From CAYSLU01 sp964431965 (lineage in GTDB: Bacteria; Verrucomicrobiota; Kiritimatiellia; CAIKKV01; CAYSLU01): a stretch of DNA of 64,000 nucleotides. Below are positions 35,886 to 43,458 of this stretch, piece by piece (the first letter of the stretch is position 1; each line of letters begins with the position of its first letter). The stretch spans positions 11,978-75,977 of the forward strand of contig CAYSLU010000011.1 of NCBI GenBank assembly GCA_964431965.1, in the 5' to 3' direction. Position numbers and translations under genes: made by a program. Under the pieces are notes generated by a model. That model was not told where the DNA came from, ran no database searches, and saw only the letters and a list, made by a program, of their open reading frames with translations.

Positions 35886-38506
35886 GGCTCCGCGCTCCCC
35901 GGGCGTCGCTCGATCTTGGTCAGGCCGAGTTCGCGCGCCGTGTAGTCCATCAGGGCGATGCCCAGGCGCAGCGTGCGCCGGGTGCGGAGGTGGAAGTACT
36001 CGACCAGCAGCGGGATCGCCAGCAGAAGCGCCAGCGACCCATGGTGATCCGAGAAGAGCTTTCGAAAGATCAGGACGTCGGCCACAACGAGCGCGAACGC
36101 CACCTTCGCCAGGAAGGTCCAGTCCGCGGTCAGCTTCGCCCGCAGCAGGCGCTGCTGGCCGCCGTGGTTCTCGGCCACCGTCTTCACGAGCACGCGGCTC
36201 CAGCGATCCCCGTAGACGCACACATCGTACTCGTCCCAGCCGCTGTCGATGTGGGCCTGCCAGCGGTCCCGGTCAAGGATCTCAAGCATGCGCTGCAGGA
36301 ACGTGAGCCGCTCCGTCCCCTGGTCGGTCCAGTACTGCACGGCATAGCGCGTGCCGAGCCCCCGGTAGCGCGAAGCCAGCGAGCGGACGGCGGCGCGCGC
36401 CTCGGCCGGCGTCTCCTGGGTGACGAATCGCCGGGCGTAGCGCGGCCACCCGCGCACGAGCGGCTGCAGCAGGTACAGGACGGCCACGATCGGCCGGGAC
36501 AGCCACCGGCGCTCGCGCGGCGGCAGCTTCACCATCCACGCCGCCGCCACGCCCACGGAAATGCTGGCCAGCACCGCCAGGGCCGCCAGCGGCCACAGCG
36601 CCGACCACACCGCGGTGAGCAGGAACATGGCAAACGTCACCACGAAATGCCACTCAAGGCTGGTCAGGAACGGGATGAACCCCACCGGCTCGGGCGAATA
36701 GAGCGACTGGAAGAGCCCGCTGCCGAAGGGGCCGTGATAGATCACGGAGCGGCCGAACAGGTCCGCCATCCGGGCCTGGCTGTAGATGTGCCCCCGCCAG
36801 CGCATGCCCCCCATCGAGTTGAAATACTCCGGATGCTTGTGCCGCAGCAGCGCCTCGGCCACGCCGTAGCCGCGCTGCTGGTGCAGATAGGCCTGCACCG
36901 AGTTCCGGCGGTAGTGCCAGACGAAGCCGCCGTGCGAGAAGCCGATCCGGAACCCGAGCTGCTGGAGCCGCCAGCAGACGTCCACGTCGTCGCCCGCGGC
37001 CCGGAAGATGGGATCGAAGCCGTCGATGACGTCGAGCGCCGTCTTCCAGAACGCCATGTTGCAGCCCGGAATGTGCTCCGCGGTCCGGTCGTCCAGCATG
37101 ACGTGGGCGGGGCCGCCCGGGGCCACGGCCACGCAGTGGGCAACCCAGTTGCTCTCCGGCGGCGAGAAATTGTGTCCGCCGATCGCGCAGGCGTCGGTCT
37201 TGAGCAGGTCGGCCACGATATAGTGCAGCCAGTCCTCGTCGGCCCGGCAGTCGCTGTCCGTGAACGCCACGATCTCGCCCTGCGCCGCGCCGATGCCGGT
37301 GTTGCGCGCCACGCTCAGCCCGAGGTTCTGCGGGTGGAAGATGGCCCGCACCTGCGGGTAGTGGGCGGCCACGCGGGCCGTGTCGTCCGTCGATCCGTCA
37401 TCGACCAGGATGACCTCGTAGTCGGGATAGTTCAGGTGCGTGAGCGAGTCGAGGCAGGCCGGCAGCGTGTGGCCGCCGTTGTAGCTGGCCACGACAACGC
37501 TCACCTTCGGGTATCGCGGAAGCGGGAAGTAGGGGGCGATCCGGAACTGCTCGGCCACGGCGCGGTACGCCGGTCGCGGCTTGCGGTCCCGATCGGTGAG
37601 CCCGAAAAACCAGTTCTCGATCTGGTGCCCGCCCGTAAACCAGTCGTCCGTAAAGGCGAAGATGAACGCGCCGGCCACGCCGGCCCGGAACGCGATCTCG
37701 ACGTGGCCCGCCAGGAACTGGGCCTGCGCCTCCTCGCCTTCCTTCATCGCGTCCATGCCAAATTCCGTCAGAACGAGCGGCTTCTCGTCGGCGATGTTCT
37801 GCAGCCGGTCGAGGTAGTTCGCGAACGGGCGCTGATCGTGCAGGTAGACGTTGTAGCTGACGAAGTCGATGCTGTCGGGCTGGAGGAACTCGGTGGACGG
37901 GAAGTTGGTGAATGTCACCAGCCGCTGGGCGTCCTCGTCCTTCACGATCGAGGCCAGTTCGTCGAGGAACCGCTCGATCTTCCGCGGCCCGTACCAGCGG
38001 GCGATGTCGTTCGGGATCTCGTTCGCCAGCGTGAGCGCGAAGACCCCCGGATGGCCGGCCAGCCGCTTCGATACCTCGCGCGTCACGCGCCGGGCCTCGC
38101 GCGCGCTTTCCCGGTCGTCCAGGAAGCAGGTGTGCTTGGACCAGTTGTAGTCGATCATGACCTTGAGGCCCCGCTCCTGGGCCAGGTCGAGGAACCAGTC
38201 GGGCGGCACGTAGTAGACGCGCAGGCAGTTGGCGTTCAGGTCCGCGATTCGGTCGAAGTCGGCCATCGCCCGGTCGCGGTCCGGAAAGGGAGAGCCGTCG
38301 GCGGCCGGCCGGAACGGGCCGTAGGTTACGCCCTTCGGATGGAACTTGCGGGCGCCGAGACGAAAAAACTTGCCGTCCACCTGCACGCGGTCGACAGGCG
38401 AAGCCGGCGCAACCCGCGGTTCCGGGGCTCCCGCGAGAGCCGCCTGCGAAAGCGGCGCCTCCCCCGCGAGGGCGGGCGAGCGATCATCTGAAACCGGCTG
38501 GTTCAT
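35864..38506 (-). CDS. Glycosidase-like TIM barrel fused to membrane GT2 glycosyltransferase
   Basis: The 880-residue protein has two catalytic modules. Residues about 40-320 look like a clan GH-A TIM barrel: Glu163 in TLANEIPND is the expected acid/base and Glu248 in LVLTEFGMD the expected nucleophile. Residues about 333-600 are a GT2 domain: SVVVASYNGG, the nucleotide-binding VDDGS (369-372), metal-binding FTDSD (417-419) and a QQRGYG motif typical of processive or membrane GT2 enzymes. Hydrophobic segments follow near 625-660 and 820-850. No signal peptide is seen, so the barrel's side of the membrane is uncertain. It is the first gene of the leftward operon and likely builds or trims the glycan. 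Confidence 0.85.
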   Translation of the reverse strand: MNQPVSDDRSPALAGEAPLSQAALAGAPEPRVAPASPVDRVQVDGKFFRLGARKFHPKGVTYGPFRPAADGSPFPDRDRAMADFDRIADLNANCLRVYYVPPDWFLDLAQERGLKVMIDYNWSKHTCFLDDRESAREARRVTREVSKRLAGHPGVFALTLANEIPNDIARWYGPRKIERFLDELASIVKDEDAQRLVTFTNFPSTEFLQPDSIDFVSYNVYLHDQRPFANYLDRLQNIADEKPLVLTEFGMDAMKEGEEAQAQFLAGHVEIAFRAGVAGAFIFAFTDDWFTGGHQIENWFFGLTDRDRKPRPAYRAVAEQFRIAPYFPLPRYPKVSVVVASYNGGHTLPACLDSLTHLNYPDYEVILVDDGSTDDTARVAAHYPQVRAIFHPQNLGLSVARNTGIGAAQGEIVAFTDSDCRADEDWLHYIVADLLKTDACAIGGHNFSPPESNWVAHCVAVAPGGPAHVMLDDRTAEHIPGCNMAFWKTALDVIDGFDPIFRAAGDDVDVCWRLQQLGFRIGFSHGGFVWHYRRNSVQAYLHQQRGYGVAEALLRHKHPEYFNSMGGMRWRGHIYSQARMADLFGRSVIYHGPFGSGLFQSLYSPEPVGFIPFLTSLEWHFVVTFAMFLLTAVWSALWPLAALAVLASISVGVAAAWMVKLPPRERRWLSRPIVAVLYLLQPLVRGWPRYARRFVTQETPAEARAAVRSLASRYRGLGTRYAVQYWTDQGTERLTFLQRMLEILDRDRWQAHIDSGWDEYDVCVYGDRWSRVLVKTVAENHGGQQRLLRAKLTADWTFLAKVAFALVVADVLIFRKLFSDHHGSLALLLAIPLLVEYFHLRTRRTLRLGIALMDYTARELGLTKIERRPGSAEPCSDTGA

Positions 38507-38811
38507 CGGCTGGTGGAGTGGCGGAACCGGAGGCGTTCAAAGGCCGCAGCCCTGGGACGGGAACTCGTTGGCACACCGCCAATTATCACGGGGCCATTAT
38601 TGGGATGCCGGGGCCATTGTCAAGAACCGCCCGAACCCGGACCCTTCTCCGGACGGTCGGCGATCCGCCCCGTGACGCCCGGCCATGCAAACTGACGCCG
38701 CCGCAGCGGAGGGAGATCGGCCGCCGGCGTCGATGCCTTCCAGCGAAATCCACGCCAGGCATGTACGAAAGAGCGGTCTCACGGCGCAGGTACAGGTTAG
38801 GAGAGCGTGCC
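38507..38811. other. Divergent intergenic region between the glycan cluster and the FecR-ExbBD operon
   Basis: This 305-base region feeds both large operons. The leftward promoter is described separately. For the rightward operon a good ribosome binding site (AGGAGA, about 38800-38805) precedes the fecR start, but no convincing sigma-70 or ECF promoter could be chosen by eye. Confidence 0.4.
38590..38623 (-). promoter_or_regulatory. Sigma-70-type promoter of the glycan cluster, with direct repeats
   Basis: On the minus strand a perfect -35 TTGACA (38618-38623) is followed after 17 bases by ATAATG (38595-38600), or after 18 by TAATGG. The start site would lie near 38588, about 80 bases before the glycosidase-GT2 ATG. 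On the plus strand the 9-mer GGGGCCATT occurs twice, at 38590-38598 and 38610-38618, twenty bases apart, once beside each promoter element. This suggests a regulator binding on one face of the helix. Confidence 0.55.
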
Positions 38812-39726
38812 ATGAAGCCAGAGCGGTTGGAGGAGTTGCTGGAGCAGCGGGAAAACGGCGGAATCGAGACGATCGAGCCAGCCGGCGACGCCGAGCGCCT
38901 CATCGCCGAGTTGGACGCACTGGGGCGGGCCCCGGCCGAGCTGTCCTCGCCTCACCTCTCGCTCGGCGAACTCAGGCGGCATGCCGCGGACCGGCGCGCG
39001 AACGGTGCGGCGTGGACTATGCCCGACCACCTCTCCGCCTGCCCGCTCTGCCTGGACCTCTATGCAGCCCTCCTCGACGAAGCCCGGGCACCGGCCGCAC
39101 GAGAATGGCCCAGGATCCTCTCCTTCAGAACCCTCGCCGGCATCGCGGCGGCGGCGGCCATCGCCCTCGGACTCGCGGCCGTCCTCCGGAGCGGCCTCTC
39201 CGGACGGGCGGCGCCACGCCTCGAACACGGACAGCTGGTCACGGCGGACGGCCGCACGATCCGGCCCGGACCCGCCGCCCGCGAGCAGCCATGGATCGCA
39301 CGAGAGCCCAGCGCGGTCCGCCTGGCGGACGGGTCGCTGATCGAAGCCGCCGTCGGTGCGGCCCTGGCGTTGGAACGGACACCCATGGGCAGCACGATCC
39401 TGAACCTGAGGGACGGCGAGGTGACCCTCTCGGTCGCCCGTCAGGCCGCCGGGCGCCATTTCACCGTTCACACGGATCTGGGCGATATCACGGTCGTCGG
39501 AACACGATTCAGCGTGCGAGTCGGCGAGGAGGGCATTCGAATCTACGAGGCCGACGGGGCGCAGGTCCGCTCGCGCGAGGATCACGCCCGGATCGTACGC
39601 ATCGCCGTGTCGGAAGGCTCGGTTCTCGTCCGCAACCGGCACCGGCACGAGGTGCGGCTCGCCCCGGGTCAAACGGCAACGCTCCGCGACCCGGAGCCGG
39701 AGATCGTCGTCGGAGGCCGGCCATGA
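38812..39726 (+). CDS. FecR-domain protein, probable anti-sigma or sensor factor
   Basis: The 304-residue protein has a cytoplasmic N-terminus of about 115 residues (with a CPLC pair in HLSACPLCLDLY), one membrane helix (IAAAAAIALGLAAVL, near 125-140) and a periplasmic FecR-type beta domain (DGEVTLSVARQAAGRHF and VVGTRFSVRVGEEG). FecR proteins pass an outer-envelope signal to an ECF sigma factor, and one is encoded at the end of this operon. The ATG follows AGGAGA. Its stop overlaps the next gene as ATGA. The CPLC pair could be a zinc site of a ZAS-like anti-sigma domain, but the usual histidine pattern is not obvious. Confidence 0.85.
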   Translation: MKPERLEELLEQRENGGIETIEPAGDAERLIAELDALGRAPAELSSPHLSLGELRRHAADRRANGAAWTMPDHLSACPLCLDLYAALLDEARAPAAREWPRILSFRTLAGIAAAAAIALGLAAVLRSGLSGRAAPRLEHGQLVTADGRTIRPGPAAREQPWIAREPSAVRLADGSLIEAAVGAALALERTPMGSTILNLRDGEVTLSVARQAAGRHFTVHTDLGDITVVGTRFSVRVGEEGIRIYEADGAQVRSREDHARIVRIAVSEGSVLVRNRHRHEVRLAPGQTATLRDPEPEIVVGGRP

Positions 39727-42341
39727 GCCGCCATCTTCGCTTCTCCCTGTGGCTCTCGTGCGCCCTGCTGGCCGCCGGGTCGAGCATATGCGCCCGGGCG
39801 GATCCCGAGGACGCCCAGTACAACGTCGTCGTCTCCCTCTCCAACGCCGGCCAGTGGGAAGCCGCCCTGTCCAAGATCGCCGAGCGCGAGAAGGTGCCCA
39901 GCCAGTCCGACGCCACCAAAGCGCGGTACCTGCACGCCCGGGGCCTGATCTGCGAGCGCGCGGGACGGGCGGGCGATGCCGCCGCCGCCTACCGCTCGCT
40001 GCTCGCCGCGCACCCGAATGCACCGGAGGCGGCCAAGGCCAGGCTGGCCCTGCTCTACCTGGACTATGCGGCCGGTCGCCCCGAGGCCGTCATCGAGGCC
40101 TACCCGCGCATCGCCCCGGCGTCGCTGGATCCCGCCGACCAGCGGAACGTCGCCCTGATGTATGCCGAGTCACTCTGGATCCGGGGAGATTCGGCGAAGG
40201 CCGTGCCGGCCTACGAGACGGCGCTCCGGCTGGGTGCCGATGCCGCCGCCATCCGGCCGCGGCTGTTCTCGGTCTACCTGAAGGATGCCCGGCACCGCGA
40301 TCTGCTGGCGCTCTCGTCAGGCGGCGTGCCGGGCGTTGAAACCGGCCTCGTCCTGCTGGCCCGAGCCGAGGCGTTCCTCGCTGCGGGAAGCCACCGCGAG
40401 GCCGAGGCCGAAGCGGCCCGGATCCCGGCGGCCGACCCGCTCCACGCGAGGGCCAGCTACGCCCGGGCCCGGGCGCTGATCGGGCTGGGGCGACCCGCTG
40501 ACGCCGTTGCTCCTCTGTCAGCCGCCATCGCCGGCATGCGCGACCCGGCCGCGCCACCCGCCGCTTATGCGGCGCTGGCCGAGTGCCTCGCCGGCACGAC
40601 CAATGCGACCGCCGCGGCCGTGGCCGTGCGGGAGGCGCGGAAGCGCACAGATAGCCTCGCCGCGGATGAGCGGGCACGCACGCTCGCCCGGCTCGCGCTG
40701 CTGGAGGTCTCGCTCGCCACCGCGGCAGGCGACTCGAAACGGATCATCGAGGCGGTACGCGCGGCCCGCGAGCAGGTTCCGCCGGACCAGCGCACGGCCA
40801 TCCTCTACGCGCGGCTCTATGCGCTGGACCAGCAGCACGACGGCCGGGGCATCCTGGAGACGCTGGCCGCCGACTACCCCGAGATCCAGAAGGGACCCGA
40901 AGACGCGCCGGCCACCCTCATCTACTATCGCGCGCTGAAGGAGGCCGGCCGGCTCGATGAGGGACAGGCCCTGCTGACGGGGCTGATCGTCCGCAGGCCG
41001 AAGGCGCCCGAGGCGACACACGCCCGGCAGGAACTGGCCGCAGCCGCCATGGACCGCCACGCGTACCGCGAGGCCCTCCCCCTGCTCGGGGCGATCCTGG
41101 CCGACTCCGCCGCCCGCCAGGCGCTCGGACCGAAGGCATACGCCGGGGCCGCCTACAACCGCGGGCTGGCCGCGCTCAAGGCGGGCGACACAAACGCCGC
41201 GGTGGAATCGTTCGGCGCCCTGCTGAGGGAGAAGCCGGACGCGGCCCTGCGCATTCCCGCGCAGCGCATCATGGGCCGCATCTGCGCGGACCGGGGCGAC
41301 TACCGAGGCGCGGCCGCCGCATGGCGTGACGCGCTCGCCGGGGCCGCCCCGGAGGATGAGGGCGGCCTGCGCGAACTGCTCGGACAGGCCCTCACGGCCG
41401 CTGGCGACGCGGCCGGAGCCGACGCCGAGTTCGCGAAGGCCGCCGCGCTGAAGGGCGGGGCCAGCCGGCTTTCGGCCGACGCCAACGGCGCATGGGCTCG
41501 GGCGCTCTATCAGGCCGGCCGCTTCACAAACGCCGCGGCGCGCTATGCGGACCTGTACCAGATCGGGAAGGATCCCGCCCGGGCCTACGAGGCTGCTGCC
41601 GCGTTCGACAAAGCCAGCCGGACAGCCGAGGCCGCCGAATGGTATGCCCGGGCGGCAGGCGACCGGGGGCGGCTGCCGGCGTCCTATGCCACCAACGTTG
41701 AAGCATGCCTGGCCTCCGCCCGGGCGCGGGCCGGTGTCGGCGACCTGGGCGCTGGTCATTGGCTGAAGCGGCTCGGGCCGGAGGAGCCGGACGCGGCCTT
41801 CGATCCGGCCGTGAAGACGCTGCTGGCGGTCGCCGCTACGAACCGGCTGGACCGCGATGCGCACGCCAGCATCGAGCAGGCCATGGGCCGCTACGCCCCC
41901 GATCGGGCGCGCCGGTACGCCCTGGGCGCCGTCCTGCTGGCCGCCCTGTCGTCCGCGGGCGAGGCGGAACGCGGCGCCAAGCTCTCGGGCGAACTGGCGT
42001 CCGAGTTCGCCGCGAACGAATCGAAGATTCCGCCCTCGACCTTCGGGGGCAGCGTCGCGCCGGCCATCATCTACTTCCAGAAGGGCGAGTCCGAGCGCCG
42101 GGCCGGCCGGCCGGCCGAGGCCATGGCCTCGTACGAGACCGTGCTCGCCGCGTACCCATACAACGAGTGGCCGGACGCGGCGGCCTACGGGCTGGCCGAG
42201 TGCTTCGCGGCGCTGGGCGACGCGAAGACCGCTCGCGAGCGGTTCCAGGAACTGGCGAAAGCAGATGCAAAACTGCCCGCATCCCGCCTCTGGCAGGAGC
42301 GCGCAAAGGTCCGCCTCACGGACCTCGAAAAGGGAGACTGA
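39723..42341 (+). CDS. Large periplasmic tetratricopeptide-repeat protein
   Basis: The 872-residue protein has a signal peptide (LWLSCALLAAGSSICARA) and then almost only helical TPR-like repeats rich in Ala, Gly and Arg, for example AAYRSLLAAHPNAPEAAKAR, YNRGLAALKAGDTNAAVESF and ASYETVLAAYPYNEWPDAAA. Such proteins act as scaffolds; similar TPR proteins accompany ExbB-ExbD genes in other envelope systems. It overlaps fecR by four bases and lies four bases before exbB. No enzyme domain was seen. Confidence 0.85.
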   Translation: MSRHLRFSLWLSCALLAAGSSICARADPEDAQYNVVVSLSNAGQWEAALSKIAEREKVPSQSDATKARYLHARGLICERAGRAGDAAAAYRSLLAAHPNAPEAAKARLALLYLDYAAGRPEAVIEAYPRIAPASLDPADQRNVALMYAESLWIRGDSAKAVPAYETALRLGADAAAIRPRLFSVYLKDARHRDLLALSSGGVPGVETGLVLLARAEAFLAAGSHREAEAEAARIPAADPLHARASYARARALIGLGRPADAVAPLSAAIAGMRDPAAPPAAYAALAECLAGTTNATAAAVAVREARKRTDSLAADERARTLARLALLEVSLATAAGDSKRIIEAVRAAREQVPPDQRTAILYARLYALDQQHDGRGILETLAADYPEIQKGPEDAPATLIYYRALKEAGRLDEGQALLTGLIVRRPKAPEATHARQELAAAAMDRHAYREALPLLGAILADSAARQALGPKAYAGAAYNRGLAALKAGDTNAAVESFGALLREKPDAALRIPAQRIMGRICADRGDYRGAAAAWRDALAGAAPEDEGGLRELLGQALTAAGDAAGADAEFAKAAALKGGASRLSADANGAWARALYQAGRFTNAAARYADLYQIGKDPARAYEAAAAFDKASRTAEAAEWYARAAGDRGRLPASYATNVEACLASARARAGVGDLGAGHWLKRLGPEEPDAAFDPAVKTLLAVAATNRLDRDAHASIEQAMGRYAPDRARRYALGAVLLAALSSAGEAERGAKLSGELASEFAANESKIPPSTFGGSVAPAIIYFQKGESERRAGRPAEAMASYETVLAAYPYNEWPDAAAYGLAECFAALGDAKTARERFQELAKADAKLPASRLWQERAKVRLTDLEKGD

Positions 42342-42345
42342 GAAC

Positions 42346-42990
42346 ATGTCCGGATTACTGACCATGCTGGATTTGCTGTGCTTCAGGGGCGGAGTGTTCA
42401 TGATCCCCCTGGCGATCGTGGCGCTGGCCGGCGTCGCGCTCGCCATCGAGCGCCTGATCTTCCTGCGGAAGAACCGGCTCGACGGAGACCGGTTCCTGTA
42501 TGAGCTGCGGACGGCGCTGAAGGAAAACGATCTCGATCGGGCCGTGGTGCTCTCCGCGCGGACGCCGGGCCTGATCGGCCGCGTGATGGAGGAGGGCCTC
42601 CGTCGCATCCAGGGCGGCGAAACGGACATCGTGAGCGCGACCGAAAAGATCATCCACAGCGAGATGAGCGCGATGGAGAAATCCCGCGGAGGAATCGTCA
42701 CCGTCGCGCAGGTCGCGCCCCTGCTCGGCATCCTCGGCACGGTCTGGGGCATGATCGTGGCCTTCATGGCCATCGAGCAGAGCGCCTCGACCGACCCGAA
42801 GATCCTCGCGAACGGGATCTACCAGGCGCTCGTCACCACGCTGGCCGGCCTGCTCGTGGCGATCCCCATGACCCTGATGCAGGAGTATGTGCGGCGCGAG
42901 TGCAACCGCATCCTGCACCACCTCGACCTGTTCCTGCTCGAAACCCGCGACTGGCTGGACCGGCGGGGAGGTGACGGTCGCCATGCTTGA
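42346..42990 (+). CDS. exbB: ExbB/TolQ/MotA-family proton channel protein
   Basis: The 214-residue protein has three membrane helices in the usual places (IPLAIVALAGVALAIERLIF near 20-39, VAQVAPLLGILGTVWGMIVA near 124-143 and LVTTLAGLLVAIPMTLM near 165-181). The conserved glycine/threonine-rich core LLGILGTVWGM is typical of ExbB/TolQ. These pentamers carry protons and power a partner across the periplasm. The ATG follows GGGAGA. It is followed by an overlapping exbD gene. Which motor it drives (TonB-like, Tol-like or other) is not set by sequence, and no tonB is present nearby. Confidence 0.92.
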   Translation: MSGLLTMLDLLCFRGGVFMIPLAIVALAGVALAIERLIFLRKNRLDGDRFLYELRTALKENDLDRAVVLSARTPGLIGRVMEEGLRRIQGGETDIVSATEKIIHSEMSAMEKSRGGIVTVAQVAPLLGILGTVWGMIVAFMAIEQSASTDPKILANGIYQALVTTLAGLLVAIPMTLMQEYVRRECNRILHHLDLFLLETRDWLDRRGGDGRHA

Positions 42991-43444
42991 GGCCATTCGA
43001 CGCCGTCGGATCCATCACGAGCTGCCCCAGAATACGGGGATCAACATGACTCCCCTTCTGGACGTCATCTTCCAGCTCATCCTGTTCCTAATGCTGACGT
43101 CCAGCCTCGCCCGGCCGAACCAGGTCGAGCTGGACCTGCCGGAGTCCACCAGCGGACTGAAGAGCCAGGAGGACCCCGACGTGATCTGCATCACGTACCG
43201 GGCTGGCAGCGCCGGGACCGAAATCCTGCTGAACGAGCAGGCCGTTGCCGACCTGGCGGAGCTCAAGCAGTCGCTTCAGCGGCTCAAGCCGGCTTCGGCC
43301 GATGACCGCCGGCGGGTCGACATCCAGATCGCCCGCCAGACGCCGTATCAGGACGTGATTTCGCTGATTGACACCGTGCGCGACGCCGGATTCCCCCGCT
43401 TCTCGCTGCTGACGCTGGCGCCGTCCGGCCGCAAGCCGCTCTGA
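42983..43444 (+). CDS. exbD: ExbD/TolR-family proton channel partner
   Basis: The 153-residue protein has a short cytoplasmic start, one membrane helix with the essential aspartate (NMTPLLDVIFQLILFLML, Asp near residue 27) and a small periplasmic domain. It pairs with the ExbB encoded immediately upstream, overlapping it by eight bases. The ATG at 42983 is chosen, with GGGGAGG at a good distance; an in-frame GTG at 42971 would overlap that site. Length and motif match ExbD/TolR. Confidence 0.92.
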   Translation: MLEAIRRRRIHHELPQNTGINMTPLLDVIFQLILFLMLTSSLARPNQVELDLPESTSGLKSQEDPDVICITYRAGSAGTEILLNEQAVADLAELKQSLQRLKPASADDRRRVDIQIARQTPYQDVISLIDTVRDAGFPRFSLLTLAPSGRKPL

Positions 43445-43458
43445 GGCCCGAGAACACC

